From: an uncultured Thalassolituus sp.
GTDB lineage: Bacteria > Pseudomonadota > Gammaproteobacteria > Pseudomonadales > Oceanobacteraceae
NCBI RefSeq assembly: GCF_950066645.1
Contig: NZ_CATMFB010000001.1
Location: 186,001-250,000 of the forward strand
Reading direction: 5' to 3'
Length of the DNA stretch: 64,000 nt
Positions 49,892 to 60,840 of this stretch are shown one piece after another. Both the position numbers and the translations under genes were made by a program. Within the stretch, counting starts at the first letter, position 1, and each line of letters opens with the position of its first letter. The notes below the pieces were generated by a model that saw nothing but the letters and a program-made list of their open reading frames with translations, was not told the DNA's origin and did not search any database.

Positions 49892-50716
49892 TCAGCGACG
49901 ACGCTCCCCGCGCAGTTCCAGCATCACCCGCGTGGTATCCGGCCGGACGCCACGCCACAGCGTAAAAGCTTCAGCGGCCTGTTCTACCAGCATACCCAGC
50001 CCATCAATGGTTTTCAGCGCACCCTGACGGGTCGCCCAGGCGTTAAACACCGTCGTCTGAGTGCTGTACATCATGTCGTAACAGACCGTCTTAGCGTTCA
50101 GCAGTCCTTCCGGCAGGGGAGGCAGCTCGCCGGCGAGGCTGGCGGAGGTACCGTTGATGATGATGTCGAAGACGCCTTCGAGGTCTGCGAAACCCTGACC
50201 AGAAAGCTGGCCCAGATCACTGAAGTCGCTGGCAAGGTCTTGGGCTTTGCTGATGGTCCGGTTGGCGATCACGATTTCCGCTGGCTGTTGCTCAAGCAGA
50301 GGCTGAAGAACGCCACGCACTGCGCCGCCAGCTCCCAGTAAGAGCACGCGCTTACCTTTGATCGCGACGCCGTTGTTGACGGTCAGGTCGCGTACCAGAC
50401 CGGCGCCATCGGTGTTGTCGGCGAGCAGGCGACCGTTCTCCAGACGCTTCAGCGTGTTTACAGCACGTGCCCGGCGTGCGCGCGGCGTCAGTTCATCTGC
50501 AAGCCGGTAGGCGTTTTCTTTGAAAGGAACAGTGACGTTGAGCCCTTGCCCTCCGTGCGCCATAAAGCGTTTCACTTCTGTATCAAAACCATCAAGCGGC
50601 GCCAGAATGGCTTTGTAAAACAGGTCTTCACCGGTCTGTTCGGCGAAGCTGTTATGGATCACAGGCGATTTGCTGTGTCCGATCGGATTTCCGACTACTG
50701 CGTAAAGGTCGGTCAT
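49892..50716 (-). CDS. aroE: shikimate dehydrogenase
   Basis: The 274-residue enzyme reduces 3-dehydroshikimate with NADPH in aromatic amino acid synthesis. The N-terminus has [23 protein letters not shown], the catalytic Lys in [11 protein letters not shown], the substrate site in [11 protein letters not shown], and the nucleotide loop [13 protein letters not shown]. It follows hemF by ten bases. Order tsaC-hemF-aroE is as in Pseudomonas. Confidence 0.96.
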   Translation of the reverse strand: MTDLYAVVGNPIGHSKSPVIHNSFAEQTGEDLFYKAILAPLDGFDTEVKRFMAHGGQGLNVTVPFKENAYRLADELTPRARRARAVNTLKRLENGRLLADNTDGAGLVRDLTVNNGVAIKGKRVLLLGAGGAVRGVLQPLLEQQPAEIVIANRTISKAQDLASDFSDLGQLSGQGFADLEGVFDIIINGTSASLAGELPPLPEGLLNAKTVCYDMMYSTQTTVFNAWATRQGALKTIDGLGMLVEQAAEAFTLWRGVRPDTTRVMLELRGERRR

Positions 50717-50725
50717 AAAATCTCC

Positions 50726-52232
<1,507 letters not shown>

Positions 52233-52338
52233 AGCTGGTTCCCCTGGTGCCTGAAAAAATAAAGCCGGAACCCTACCTCAAGGGGCTGATGGCGGCAAGA
52301 TGGTCCCGGGTTCTGACAGGCCACTATGGAGATATGAC

Positions 52339-52620
52339 ATGAAGGATGAGGTCTGGATCTGGCTGCGTGTCGCGCTCTCGCTCACGCTGGTGGGTGGTGT
52401 GGGTTACGGCATTTACGATCTGGTGCTGACTGGCTTAAGGGCAGAGGTCATTGTGTTGATCATTGTGTGTGCCTCAGGCGCATGGTGGGTCTGGCCACGA
52501 GACGCCGAACTGCCTGAATGGCTGCAATGGTGTGAAGATATCCTGTTTATGCCCCTGCGTATCGGGTTTGCTATGGCGCGGTCCCTGATCGGACTGGTGC
52601 GCCATGGCGGAGATTTATAA
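52339..52620 (+). CDS. hypothetical two-helix membrane protein, 93 aa
   Basis: The product has two adjacent hydrophobic segments (about 9-32 and 35-52, LRVALSLTLVGGVGYGIYDLV and VIVLIIVCASGAWWVW) and an amphipathic C-terminal helix (FMPLRIGFAMARSLIGL). A GGAG site precedes the ATG at 52339. I do not recognise the family. It ends overlapping the convergent BLUF gene by six bases. Confidence 0.62.
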   Translation: MKDEVWIWLRVALSLTLVGGVGYGIYDLVLTGLRAEVIVLIIVCASGAWWVWPRDAELPEWLQWCEDILFMPLRIGFAMARSLIGLVRHGGDL

Positions 52621-53016
52621 GGCTGCCAATCCAGTGAGAAATGACACTGCCTGCTCAGGCGTCATGTCTGCAGGATTAAAGGTATTCTGACCCAGTTTAT
52701 TCAGCAGTTGGTAAAACTGGTCAGAGGCGGGTGCGAACCCCATGTCCCAGGAGCCGAAGGTTGTTGCAGGGATGTACTCATAACCGACGATGACCACATC
52801 GTCGTGTCGGGGATCTTCAGCAATCTCCAGAAACAGCTCATTTACCTGATCCCGCTCGCCTTCGAGAGTCTGCAGGAAGTAACGTTGGTCGTAGCACAGC
52901 ATGCCGCAGATGTTGATGCCCTGATTATTCTCCCGTGCGACCTGCAGAATGTCCTGGATATCCTGCAGGCTCATATCGCGGGTCGCCCGGCTCATGTAGG
53001 TGAGTCTTACCAGCAT
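52615..53016 (-). CDS. BLUF-domain blue-light sensor
   Basis: The 133-residue protein is a single BLUF domain with LVRLTYMSRATRDMS (the flavin-quenching Tyr near residue 7), NNQGINICGMLCYDQRYFLQTLEGE (conserved Asn and Gln that hydrogen-bond FAD) and a C-terminal pair of helices. BLUF proteins sense blue light through FAD and usually act on a partner protein. The two neighbours on the right are a cytoplasmic kinase and a CheW-CZB protein, which could be partners. Confidence 0.92.
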   Translation of the reverse strand: MLVRLTYMSRATRDMSLQDIQDILQVARENNQGINICGMLCYDQRYFLQTLEGERDQVNELFLEIAEDPRHDDVVIVGYEYIPATTFGSWDMGFAPASDQFYQLLNKLGQNTFNPADMTPEQAVSFLTGLAAL

Positions 53017-53122
53017 GGTTGTTCCTCCGACTGTGGTTCACTGTCTTTTGTGATCTTTGGTTATTCCCTTCGGGACATATTGTCTACTCTGAGTGTAGTC
53101 AGTTTTTTTGTCAGGGGAGTTT

Positions 53123-54892
53123 ATGTCACGGATTAACATGGCCAGCGCTGAATGGGGGATTTTGGGTGATATGCCATCGTCTCAGCTCGGTTTTGTGCCG
53201 GTTCCACCAGTATCCATATCGCCAGACAAAGCAGGGCAGAAATGGCTGAAGCGGAATCCAGATCATCCGTTACTGGTTGCAGTCATCAATTCAGAGAATT
53301 ACAGCGCGGCATTGGACACGATCCGGTTCCTGCGTCAGCGGCTGCAGAATCAGCAGATGCGCCTGATCATATTTGCCAGCGACGAGGTCAAAAGTGAGAT
53401 AGCGGCTCAGCTGAATACCTTGTCGATTCACCGGCTGCAATCATTGGCTGATTGGTCAGATTCATTTCTGCGTGAACTCCTTGAGGCTGAGGGACATGAA
53501 TTTGCCAGAGTGAAGGCACGGCTCAGACGTCGTGAGTCGGAGATGGCGTTGCTGACCTGGCTGGCGCGCAGTGGGCGTGAAGCGGTCCTTGAAACCCGCC
53601 ACCTTCGGGAAATTTCCGGTCTTCTCTGCGAACTGGTTGGGGCTCGTGGACTGTTTATCAGCGCTGGTAAGACACTGGCTGAAGTTTATCCGGCCGACTT
53701 GCAGAACGTGGCATGGACCCACGTTCTGGAGTCACAGTTTGAGACTCTCGATCTGGCGGAGCAGCCGGTCAGGGTCCAGCTGGACCCTGATGCACCGATG
53801 CACAGACAGGCATCTGATCTTCTCCGTATCTCTGTCACCGGCAGCGTTCTTCTGCCGTTTCGCTGCTATCAGGATATCCGGGGATACCTGTTGATGCTGC
53901 TGACGCCGGATGAGCTTGCCGCCCTGGATGTTGCAACGGTCAACCTGCTGGAAAAAACAGCTGATCAGCTGCGCGCGCATGCAGAGCGTCAGCAAAGTGA
54001 AGCCAGCTTAAAATCTCAGTATGAACGTCTGCAGCAGACACTGGAGCAGCTTTACTCAACTCAGGAGCAACTGTTTCACGCTGAAAAACTATCTTCTTTG
54101 GGGCAACTGGCGGCGGGCATCGCGCACGAAATCAACAACCCTGTTTCGTATGTGCTCAGTAATTTTGAACCACTGGACGAGTATATTTCGGGCATGACCG
54201 AGCTTATCCGTATGCACGATGAATTTGCCAGAACACTCGATCTTGGTGATGAGGCATTCCGTCAGCAGTTGCAGAACAGCATCCGGGTACGCAGTGAAGC
54301 CATTGATCTCGAATTTATGATGGAGGATGTGTTCGCGCTGGTATCGGACTCCCGCAAGGGGCTCTTGCGGGTCTGTGATATCGTTAAAAACCTCAAAAAC
54401 TTCGCCCATAAAGACGCCATGGAAGACAACGCGTTTGATCTGGCGGAGTGCTTCCGTGACAGCCTGGGTATCCTCCGGCACCAGCTCGGCAACGAGATTG
54501 AGCTGTGTGAAGAACTTCAATGTCCGGCAATGGTGCACGGAAACGCCGGTATGATCGGGCAGGTGATCATTAATCTGGTGCAGAACGCATTGCATGCGAT
54601 GGAGAGTCGGGGTCAGCTCAGAATAAAACTACAGGCGCTGAATGGCGGTTGGGAGCTGGTCATCCATGACTCTGGGCCAGGGGTACCAGAAGATATACTG
54701 TCCCGGATTTTTGATCCCTTCTTTACGACCAAGCCCGTTGGTAAAGGAACGGGCCTGGGCCTGTCGACTGTCCACACCATCATGAGTCGCCACAAGGGTT
54801 GGGTGAAGGTCAGAAACGACCAGGGAGCGAGGTTCAGTATCTGGCTGCCCGACGCTTCTGCTTCACCAGGCTTGTCGGATCAAGACGGATAA
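53123..54892 (+). CDS. cytoplasmic histidine kinase with receiver-like and GAF-like N-terminus
   Basis: The 589-residue protein has no membrane segment. Residues about 45-130 look like a degenerate receiver fold (HPLLVAVINSENYSAALDTI... LIIFASDE) without a clear phospho-acceptor. About 150-290 resembles a GAF-like sensor, then a coiled coil, then HisKA with SSLGQLAAGIAHEINNPVSYVLSNF and HATPase with NLVQNALHAMESRG, DSGPGVP and GKGTGLGLSTVH. I chose the ATG at 53123 for its GGGGAG site. It may receive input from the divergent BLUF protein. It overlaps the CheW-CZB gene tail by 59 bases on opposite strands. Confidence 0.85.
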   Translation: MSRINMASAEWGILGDMPSSQLGFVPVPPVSISPDKAGQKWLKRNPDHPLLVAVINSENYSAALDTIRFLRQRLQNQQMRLIIFASDEVKSEIAAQLNTLSIHRLQSLADWSDSFLRELLEAEGHEFARVKARLRRRESEMALLTWLARSGREAVLETRHLREISGLLCELVGARGLFISAGKTLAEVYPADLQNVAWTHVLESQFETLDLAEQPVRVQLDPDAPMHRQASDLLRISVTGSVLLPFRCYQDIRGYLLMLLTPDELAALDVATVNLLEKTADQLRAHAERQQSEASLKSQYERLQQTLEQLYSTQEQLFHAEKLSSLGQLAAGIAHEINNPVSYVLSNFEPLDEYISGMTELIRMHDEFARTLDLGDEAFRQQLQNSIRVRSEAIDLEFMMEDVFALVSDSRKGLLRVCDIVKNLKNFAHKDAMEDNAFDLAECFRDSLGILRHQLGNEIELCEELQCPAMVHGNAGMIGQVIINLVQNALHAMESRGQLRIKLQALNGGWELVIHDSGPGVPEDILSRIFDPFFTTKPVGKGTGLGLSTVHTIMSRHKGWVKVRNDQGARFSIWLPDASASPGLSDQDG

Positions 54893-55670
54893 ACAGCTCG
54901 CCTTCGCTTTTCTGCAGAAAACCGTCGTAGCTTGGATGCTGCAGATCCCTCTCGCGGCCGGGCAACCAGTGCTTGTCCGTAAACTCCATGATCTGATCAA
55001 TGCTGTCGAGTTCAATCGCATAGGTGTGCTGGTCGGAGCGCAGAATCACCACCACCGGACGCAACAGGTCTTCAAGTCGTGACGTCGCGAGTGCAAACAG
55101 GTTCAGCAGATGCTTCAGGGTTGAATGGCGCTCTTCTTCCAGGCGCTTCAGCGCAAGCTCACGGGTCGCTTGATCAGCCGCCTGAGTGAGAAGTGTCTCG
55201 GCGAGGGCGTGAATGCGTTTATGGGGGGCATCAAACTGCGTCATGATTTTGCGCAACTCTTCATCCGTCGCCCGGTAGGCGTCGTACCACTGACCAAAAG
55301 CACAACGGTGTGGGTCAGTGGCTTTAGAAAATTCGTCGCCGGTACGAAGGCTGTGTTCCAGGGCTTCCATCCAGTCGATGTGGTCCTGGCGACGTTGCTT
55401 CAGCAGGCCAATGAGTTTTTCGCATTCTTCGCGCTGTGATGCAGAACCTATCAGGCGACTGAAGTTGTAGAGCGAAATCTGGTTGCCCTGAAACGTAAAT
55501 ACCCGTACCTGCGTGGTATCGCCCTTCGGTACTTCATGAGGCTCTATCGAGTCGAGCGTCGTGATGTACTGGATGCCTGCAACGGGCAGAGCATACTTTG
55601 CGTGTGTCAGATGAAATGTCAGATAGCTTCCGGCGACAGGGCGGGTGGAAATAGCAGCGGCGTCAGACAT
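54834..55670 (-). CDS. CheW-like protein with inserted CZB zinc domain
   Basis: The 278-residue protein begins as the first half of CheW (LTFHLTHAKYALPVAGIQYIT ... VFTFQGNQISLYNFSRLIG). A CZB domain follows, with HIDWMEALEHSLR, HRCAFGQWYDAY and HKRIHALAETLL, giving the 3-His/1-Cys zinc set. It ends as the second half of CheW (VVVILRSDQHTYAIELDSIDQIMEF ... GELFIRLDPTSL). CZB domains respond to zinc and to hypochlorous acid in chemotaxis proteins. The ATG at 55670 has a GAGG site. Domain halves and insertion are read from sequence; the signalling role is inferred. Confidence 0.78.
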   Translation of the reverse strand: MSDAAAISTRPVAGSYLTFHLTHAKYALPVAGIQYITTLDSIEPHEVPKGDTTQVRVFTFQGNQISLYNFSRLIGSASQREECEKLIGLLKQRRQDHIDWMEALEHSLRTGDEFSKATDPHRCAFGQWYDAYRATDEELRKIMTQFDAPHKRIHALAETLLTQAADQATRELALKRLEEERHSTLKHLLNLFALATSRLEDLLRPVVVILRSDQHTYAIELDSIDQIMEFTDKHWLPGRERDLQHPSYDGFLQKSEGELFIRLDPTSLVKQKRRAARY

Positions 55671-55725
55671 ACAAAACCTCCATAACTGATGGAGAGTGTA
55701 GTTCAGCCGCTGCAGACGGCCAGTC

Positions 55726-56814
55726 TCAGCGCTGGCGGCAATAGCCTCCGGGTGACTGAGTGAGCCAGCCCTCAAGCTCGAGCTGGAGCAGCTCCGGCAA
55801 CAGCTCATGAATCTGCCGTGCCGAACGTATGGCGATCACATCAACCGGTGTCGGGGCGAAGTCGATCATACCGAGCAGTGCCGGAGCCGTAGTCTCTGAT
55901 GGCGTGGGCACTGCTGCAGCGATGGGTGCTGTCAGGCGGAAATGATTCAGCTCGTCGAGTACGTCGTTTCCATCCCGGATCAGTAAGGCGCCTTCACGGA
56001 TCAGCTGGTGCGGTCCATGACTCAGTGGATTTGCCAGACTGCCGGGAACGGCGAACACATCCCGGCCCTGTTCTGCTGCCGCGCGGGCGGTAATCATGCT
56101 GCCACTGCGCAGACCCGCCTCAGCCACAATGGTCGCCTGACAAAGCCCGCTGATGATGCGGTTGCGAGACGGAAAATGTCGTGACTGAGGTGCGGTGCCG
56201 GGTTCGAATTCCGTCAGTAGCAGGCCCTGCCTGCGTATGTCATCGGCAAGACGACGATGGCGCGCAGGGTAGGTGATGTCTGGTCCTGTACCCATCACCG
56301 CGATCGTCCGGCCAGATCCGAGCGCGCCTTCGTGCGCGGCGGCATCAATGCCTAACGCCAGACCGCTCACAACCGTGATGCCTGCTGCCGCCAGTGTCGA
56401 TGCACACTCATGTGTCCACTGCAGGGCTTCGCGACTGGCCCCCCGGCTGCCAACGATAGCGACCATGGGGTGATTCAGGGCGGCGATGTCTCCCCGGTAC
56501 CAGAGAAACGTCGGAGCGTCGCGCAGACTTGCGAGTGATTCAGGGTAGGGATAACAGCCAGCAAGCAGAACGCCCTGGTCGGCTTCCGACTGCCATGCCT
56601 GCAGTTGCTCAAACCCCTGAGACAACGAAGAATCGGTCGTAAACTGCTGAGCCTGCGATTCGCTGCAGCCCAGGCGGATGAGGTCATCGGTGGTGGAATG
56701 AATGAGATCTTCCGGATTCAGCAGCTGGCTGCGGATCTCATTGGCGGCAACGGTGCCGATGCCGCGCAGGCGGCGCAATCGCCACCAGGCAAGTAACAGC
56801 TCATCCTTGAGCAT
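55726..56814 (-). CDS. dprA: DNA-processing protein DprA
   Basis: The 362-residue protein loads RecA on incoming single-stranded DNA in transformation. It has a helical SAM-like N-terminus (LLAWWRLRRLRGIG), the Rossmann-like DprA domain with MVAIVGSRGASREALQW, GLALGIDAAAHEGAL, SRHFPSRNRIISGL and GSMITARAAAEQGRDVFAVPG, and a C-terminal winged-helix (about 310-362). It is complete and follows the LysM gene, as in Pseudomonas. Confidence 0.95.
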   Translation of the reverse strand: MLKDELLLAWWRLRRLRGIGTVAANEIRSQLLNPEDLIHSTTDDLIRLGCSESQAQQFTTDSSLSQGFEQLQAWQSEADQGVLLAGCYPYPESLASLRDAPTFLWYRGDIAALNHPMVAIVGSRGASREALQWTHECASTLAAAGITVVSGLALGIDAAAHEGALGSGRTIAVMGTGPDITYPARHRRLADDIRRQGLLLTEFEPGTAPQSRHFPSRNRIISGLCQATIVAEAGLRSGSMITARAAAEQGRDVFAVPGSLANPLSHGPHQLIREGALLIRDGNDVLDELNHFRLTAPIAAAVPTPSETTAPALLGMIDFAPTPVDVIAIRSARQIHELLPELLQLELEGWLTQSPGGYCRQR

Positions 56815-56830
56815 AATGTCCCCGGTTGTA

Positions 56831-57892
56831 TCAGATCTCCGGCGATTCGAAGTAGTCGCCCACTTTCAGCGGACGTTTTGCCCGCATGATCAGGGCGTAC
56901 GACATTTTGTCGAATACGCGGAATACCATCATGCTGCCTGCCTCTTCAGACGGCAGACGTACTTTTTCTTTCTCTACGCGGTCGTACACAACAGCGCCCG
57001 CTTTCTTAATCAGCATCACATGACCTGGCTCCATACCGTCACGGGTACCGCGGTTCAGTGCGACCACATCGAATTGGCCAACATGAGACACGCCATTGGT
57101 AACGGCCAGAATCTGTCCAGCAATCTTCTGTCCAGGTGCCTTCGGAATAAAGCGGGACATCAGGCTGCGGTCTTCGGTTTCGAGCAGACGGTCACCGATA
57201 GACACCTGCTGGTTCGTCTTCTCCAGCATCAGGGTCATTACGTCGTTTTCAGTAGCGACGACTTTAGCAACACCGATATCGGTCGCTTCGAGACCAAGAA
57301 TTTCACCGCTCTGCGGGTCTTTGTAAATCTGGCCCTTGCGGAAGATGCCGTATGCGGCCGCGACGTCCTGATCAAGATCACCACGCGCGTAAACTTTGGT
57401 GCCGGCACCCATGAGAACACGGCTGTCATAGCCGCTGATAACGTATGGAGCTTTCTCAAGTTCATCGCCGGTGACGATACGGTGGTTGCGCAGGAAGCCC
57501 TGAATAGCATCCATTGGAATGGCAGCAATCGCTGCTTCAATCGGCTCTACGCGGGCGGTGGGTGCCATTTTGACATCGCCCGGGCGCAGTTTAACGGTGC
57601 GGCTGGCGTCGCCACGGTTCATGACCGTCAGCTTCTTCTCGCCGTCGACCATAATCAGGCCGATTTCATCACCAGGAAAAATAAGGTGTGGGTTGCGGAT
57701 CTGGTCGTTCTGGTACCAGATTTCCGGCCATTCCCAGGCGTTGCCTGTGAATCGTTCAGCGATCTCCCAAAGGGTGTCACCCTTCTTAACCAGATAACGC
57801 TCAGGGGCGTCAGCTTTCAGCTCCAGTGCGGTTGCACCGGCTGACAGGCACATCAAACCCGTGACAATAAGACGTTTGATGGTTTTGCTCAT
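56831..57892 (-). CDS. LysM peptidoglycan-binding protein
   Basis: The 353-residue protein has a signal peptide (to SAGATA/LEL), a LysM domain (YLVKKGDTLWEIAERFTGNAWEWPEIW ... NPHLIFPGDEIGL) and a beta-rich C-terminal part with FDVVALNRGTRDGMEPGHVMLI. It binds peptidoglycan in the periplasm. The gene between dprA and the divergent def-fmt operon is the conserved PA0020-type neighbour. It starts a leftward unit that contains dprA. Confidence 0.93.
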   Translation of the reverse strand: MSKTIKRLIVTGLMCLSAGATALELKADAPERYLVKKGDTLWEIAERFTGNAWEWPEIWYQNDQIRNPHLIFPGDEIGLIMVDGEKKLTVMNRGDASRTVKLRPGDVKMAPTARVEPIEAAIAAIPMDAIQGFLRNHRIVTGDELEKAPYVISGYDSRVLMGAGTKVYARGDLDQDVAAAYGIFRKGQIYKDPQSGEILGLEATDIGVAKVVATENDVMTLMLEKTNQQVSIGDRLLETEDRSLMSRFIPKAPGQKIAGQILAVTNGVSHVGQFDVVALNRGTRDGMEPGHVMLIKKAGAVVYDRVEKEKVRLPSEEAGSMMVFRVFDKMSYALIMRAKRPLKVGDYFESPEI

Positions 57893-57999
57893 CCTTTATT
57901 CCCTTTATTATTGGCATATTAGGGTGACGTTGATATTCGCTGCCACGCAGCCATCTTAGCAAGTCACCGCCACAAAGTTCTATAAGCACAGCACTTAAC

Positions 58000-58521
58000 A
58001 TGGCCATACTAGATATTCTGGAATTTCCCGACCCACGTCTGAGAACCGTAGCACAACCTGTGAAGACGGTTGATGACCGCGTCCGCACAATGATCGATGA
58101 CATGTTTGAAACCATGTACGACGCCCCCGGCATTGGTCTGGCGGCGACTCAGGTCGACATTCATGAACGTATCATTACCATCGATGTCTCGGAAGACAAA
58201 AGCGAGCCACTGGTGTTCATCAATCCGGAAATCACCGTTCTTGACGGTGAAATGGAGACCATGCAGGAAGGTTGTCTCTCTGTGCCGGGTTTTTATGAAG
58301 ACGTGACCCGCATTGAACACTGCCTGGTGAAAGCGACCGACCGCAACGGCGAGGCGTTTGAACTCGAATGTCGTGGCCTGCTTGCTGTCTGCATCCAACA
58401 CGAAGTGGATCATCTCGATGGCAAACTGATGGTTGATTACATTTCGCCGCTGAAGCGTAAGCGCATCAAAGAGAAACTGGATAAGAAACATAAGCTCGAA
58501 GCCCGTCAGGGGAAGCGCTGA
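58000..58521 (+). CDS. def: peptide deformylase
   Basis: The 173-residue iron enzyme removes formyl from nascent proteins. The three motifs are intact: GIGLAATQ (motif 1), EGCLSVP (motif 2 with the Cys ligand) and QHEVDHLDG (motif 3 with two His ligands and Glu). It is the first gene of def-fmt-rsmB-trkA-trkH, and four bases separate it from fmt. Confidence 0.97.
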   Translation: MAILDILEFPDPRLRTVAQPVKTVDDRVRTMIDDMFETMYDAPGIGLAATQVDIHERIITIDVSEDKSEPLVFINPEITVLDGEMETMQEGCLSVPGFYEDVTRIEHCLVKATDRNGEAFELECRGLLAVCIQHEVDHLDGKLMVDYISPLKRKRIKEKLDKKHKLEARQGKR

Positions 58522-58524
58522 TCT

Positions 58525-59475
58525 ATGTCTCTGCGAATTATTTTTGCCGGTACGCCGGACTTTGCTGCGGTGCATCTGCAGGCGCTGGTCGACAGTGATC
58601 ATGAGATCGTTGCTGTGTACAGTCAGCCAGACCGTCCGGCCGGGCGTGGCAAAAAGCTGCAGCCCAGCCCGGTAAAACAGGTCGCACTGGATCACGATAT
58701 TCCTGTCTATCAGCCACTGAACTTCAAAGACCCTGCGGATGTTGAACAGCTGCGCGCTCTGAACGCCGATGTGATGGTCGTGGTGGCGTACGGTCTGATT
58801 CTGCCCAGCAGCGTGCTCGAAGCACCAAAACACGGTTGCCTGAACGTTCATGCGTCGCTGCTGCCACGCTGGCGCGGCGCCGCGCCGATTCAGCGCTGCA
58901 TTGAAGCGGGCGATATGGTCACCGGCATTACCATCATGCAGATGGATATCGGTCTGGACACCGGCGATATGCTCAGCAAAGTCACTACCGGCATTTCACT
59001 GGATGATACTGGTGGATCACTGCATGACCGTCTGGCCTCTATGGGGCCTGCCGCACTGCTGAGCACTTTGGCTGACGTCGAAAGTGGAAGTCTGACGCCT
59101 GAGGCTCAGAACGATGCCGCAGCCTGCTACGCGCACAAACTGACGAAAGAAGAAGCACTGATCGACTGGACGCAAGACGCTGATGTGCTGGCGCGACGTA
59201 TCCGGGCATTTAATCCGTTTCCTATGGCCTACACTCTCCTTGGTGACGAGCGCATCCGAGTTCATCTGGCCGAGCCTGTGGTAAAGGCGACACAGCTGGC
59301 ACCGGGCACGATCGCGCACGTCGACACTGACGGCATAGAGGTCGCCTGTGGCGAAGGTGTGCTGCGCCTGACGCGCATTCAGCTTGCCGGTAAAAAGCCG
59401 ATGGCCGTCGCCGATATCATTAACGGGCAACCTAAGCTGTTCCAGCCTTTTTACGTGCTAGCAACTGAGATCTGA
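58525..59475 (+). CDS. fmt: methionyl-tRNA formyltransferase
   Basis: The 316-residue enzyme formylates initiator Met-tRNA. The N-terminal formyl-donor domain has IIFAGTPDFAAVHLQAL, KLQPSPVKQVA, VVVAYGLILPSSVL and NVHASLLPRWRGAAPIQRCIE. The C-terminal OB-like domain ends normally. Its length matches E. coli Fmt (315). It is coupled to def and rsmB. Confidence 0.97.
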   Translation: MSLRIIFAGTPDFAAVHLQALVDSDHEIVAVYSQPDRPAGRGKKLQPSPVKQVALDHDIPVYQPLNFKDPADVEQLRALNADVMVVVAYGLILPSSVLEAPKHGCLNVHASLLPRWRGAAPIQRCIEAGDMVTGITIMQMDIGLDTGDMLSKVTTGISLDDTGGSLHDRLASMGPAALLSTLADVESGSLTPEAQNDAAACYAHKLTKEEALIDWTQDADVLARRIRAFNPFPMAYTLLGDERIRVHLAEPVVKATQLAPGTIAHVDTDGIEVACGEGVLRLTRIQLAGKKPMAVADIINGQPKLFQPFYVLATEI

Positions 59476-59477
59476 TC

Positions 59478-60806
59478 ATGGAATCACCTTATGGCCGCGC
59501 GCAGACGACTGAACTTAGTCCACGTCATGCCGCGGCAATTGCCCTGTATTCAGTCACCGCAGGGCAATCGTTAAACCAGGTGATTCCCGCGCTGGAGTCA
59601 CGGGTTGATCCGGACGACAGGTCCTTTTTCCGGGATATGGCGCTTGGTTCCTGCCGCTGGTATTACCGCCTGAACGCCATCGCCAAAATGCTGCTCAAAA
59701 ATCCGTTTCAGGAAGAAGACCAGGACCTGCACGCGCTGCTGATTATTGGTCTCTACCAGTTGCTGATTCAGGGCAAAGCACCCCACGCAGCGGTGCACGC
59801 CACCGTCGATGTGTGTGATGAAATGGGCAAAGGCTACGCAAAAGCCGTCATTAATGCCTGCCTGCGCCGCTACGGCCGCGAGTATGAAGCCCTTCTGCCG
59901 CCACTGGATGAAAATCCGGTGACCGCGACGAGCCACCCGAAATGGCTTGTGAAAATGCTCAGTAAGGCATGGCCTGAACAATGGCAGAGCATACTCAACG
60001 CAAACAACGAGCGTGCACCTCTCTGTCTGCGCATCAATCGCCGGCAACTGTCGCGTGAAGATTACCTGGTGCTGCTGGCTGAAGCCGGAATCGACGCCCA
60101 CGCGGGTCGTTATAGCGCCGATGCTGTCTACCTTGAGGAGAGCTGCGACGTTACCAGCCTGCCTGGCTTTGCTGACGGGTACTTCAGTGTTCAGGATGAA
60201 GCGGCACAGCTGGCCGCTCAGATACTTAATCCGCAGGACAACGAGCGGGTGCTCGACGCCTGTGCTGCGCCCGGTGGTAAGACCTGCCACCTGCTGGAGT
60301 GCGCAGACATCCGCCTGCTGGCTGCCGATGCCGACGATAACCGCCTGCAGCGCGTTAATGAAAACCTGCAACGGCTGGGGTTAGTTGCCGATGTTGTCTG
60401 TGCTGATGTCAGTGTGGCGGGCGACTGGTGGGGCGAAGAAAAATTCGATGCCATCCTGCTCGACGTGCCCTGTTCGGCCACGGGCGTGATCCGTCGTCAT
60501 CCTGATATCCGTATGCTGCGGCGTCGCGAAGACATCGACGCTCTGGCCGCAGTGCAGCAACAGATTCTTGAACAGGCCTGGAGCATGCTCAAGCCTGGCG
60601 GGCGTCTGCTGTACGCGACCTGTTCGGTATTGCCGCAGGAAAATACCCTTCAGATTGAACGTTTTGTTGATATGCATCCCGAAGCCAGTGAGGTTTCTCT
60701 GGACACTGAGTGGGGAGTGGCCTGTAATGCCGGTCGTCAGCTGTATCCTCAGAACAACAGCCATGACGGTTTTTATTATGCCCTGTTGCAGAAGGCGGCG
60801 GTTTAA
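59478..60806 (+). CDS. rsmB: 16S rRNA m5C967 methyltransferase
   Basis: The 442-residue enzyme has an N-terminal NusB-like RNA-binding domain (about 15-145) and a SAM-dependent domain with FSVQDEAAQLAAQIL, VLDACAAPGGKTCHLLE, FDAILLDVPCSATGVIRRHPDI (catalytic PC motif) and LLYATCSVLPQEN (second catalytic Cys). It lies two bases after fmt in the conserved operon. Confidence 0.97.
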   Translation: MESPYGRAQTTELSPRHAAAIALYSVTAGQSLNQVIPALESRVDPDDRSFFRDMALGSCRWYYRLNAIAKMLLKNPFQEEDQDLHALLIIGLYQLLIQGKAPHAAVHATVDVCDEMGKGYAKAVINACLRRYGREYEALLPPLDENPVTATSHPKWLVKMLSKAWPEQWQSILNANNERAPLCLRINRRQLSREDYLVLLAEAGIDAHAGRYSADAVYLEESCDVTSLPGFADGYFSVQDEAAQLAAQILNPQDNERVLDACAAPGGKTCHLLECADIRLLAADADDNRLQRVNENLQRLGLVADVVCADVSVAGDWWGEEKFDAILLDVPCSATGVIRRHPDIRMLRRREDIDALAAVQQQILEQAWSMLKPGGRLLYATCSVLPQENTLQIERFVDMHPEASEVSLDTEWGVACNAGRQLYPQNNSHDGFYYALLQKAAV

Positions 60807-60840
60807 CCGCGCCTGCAGGGCAAACGGAGTCTGAATTGCT

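Noticed and set aside
56702-57844. 380-codon open frame on the plus strand
   Set aside because: It is antisense to the LysM gene, which has a signal peptide and LysM domain. No motif supports the antisense frame.
58009-58851. 280-codon open frame on the minus strand
   Set aside because: It is antisense to def and fmt, both with intact catalytic motifs.
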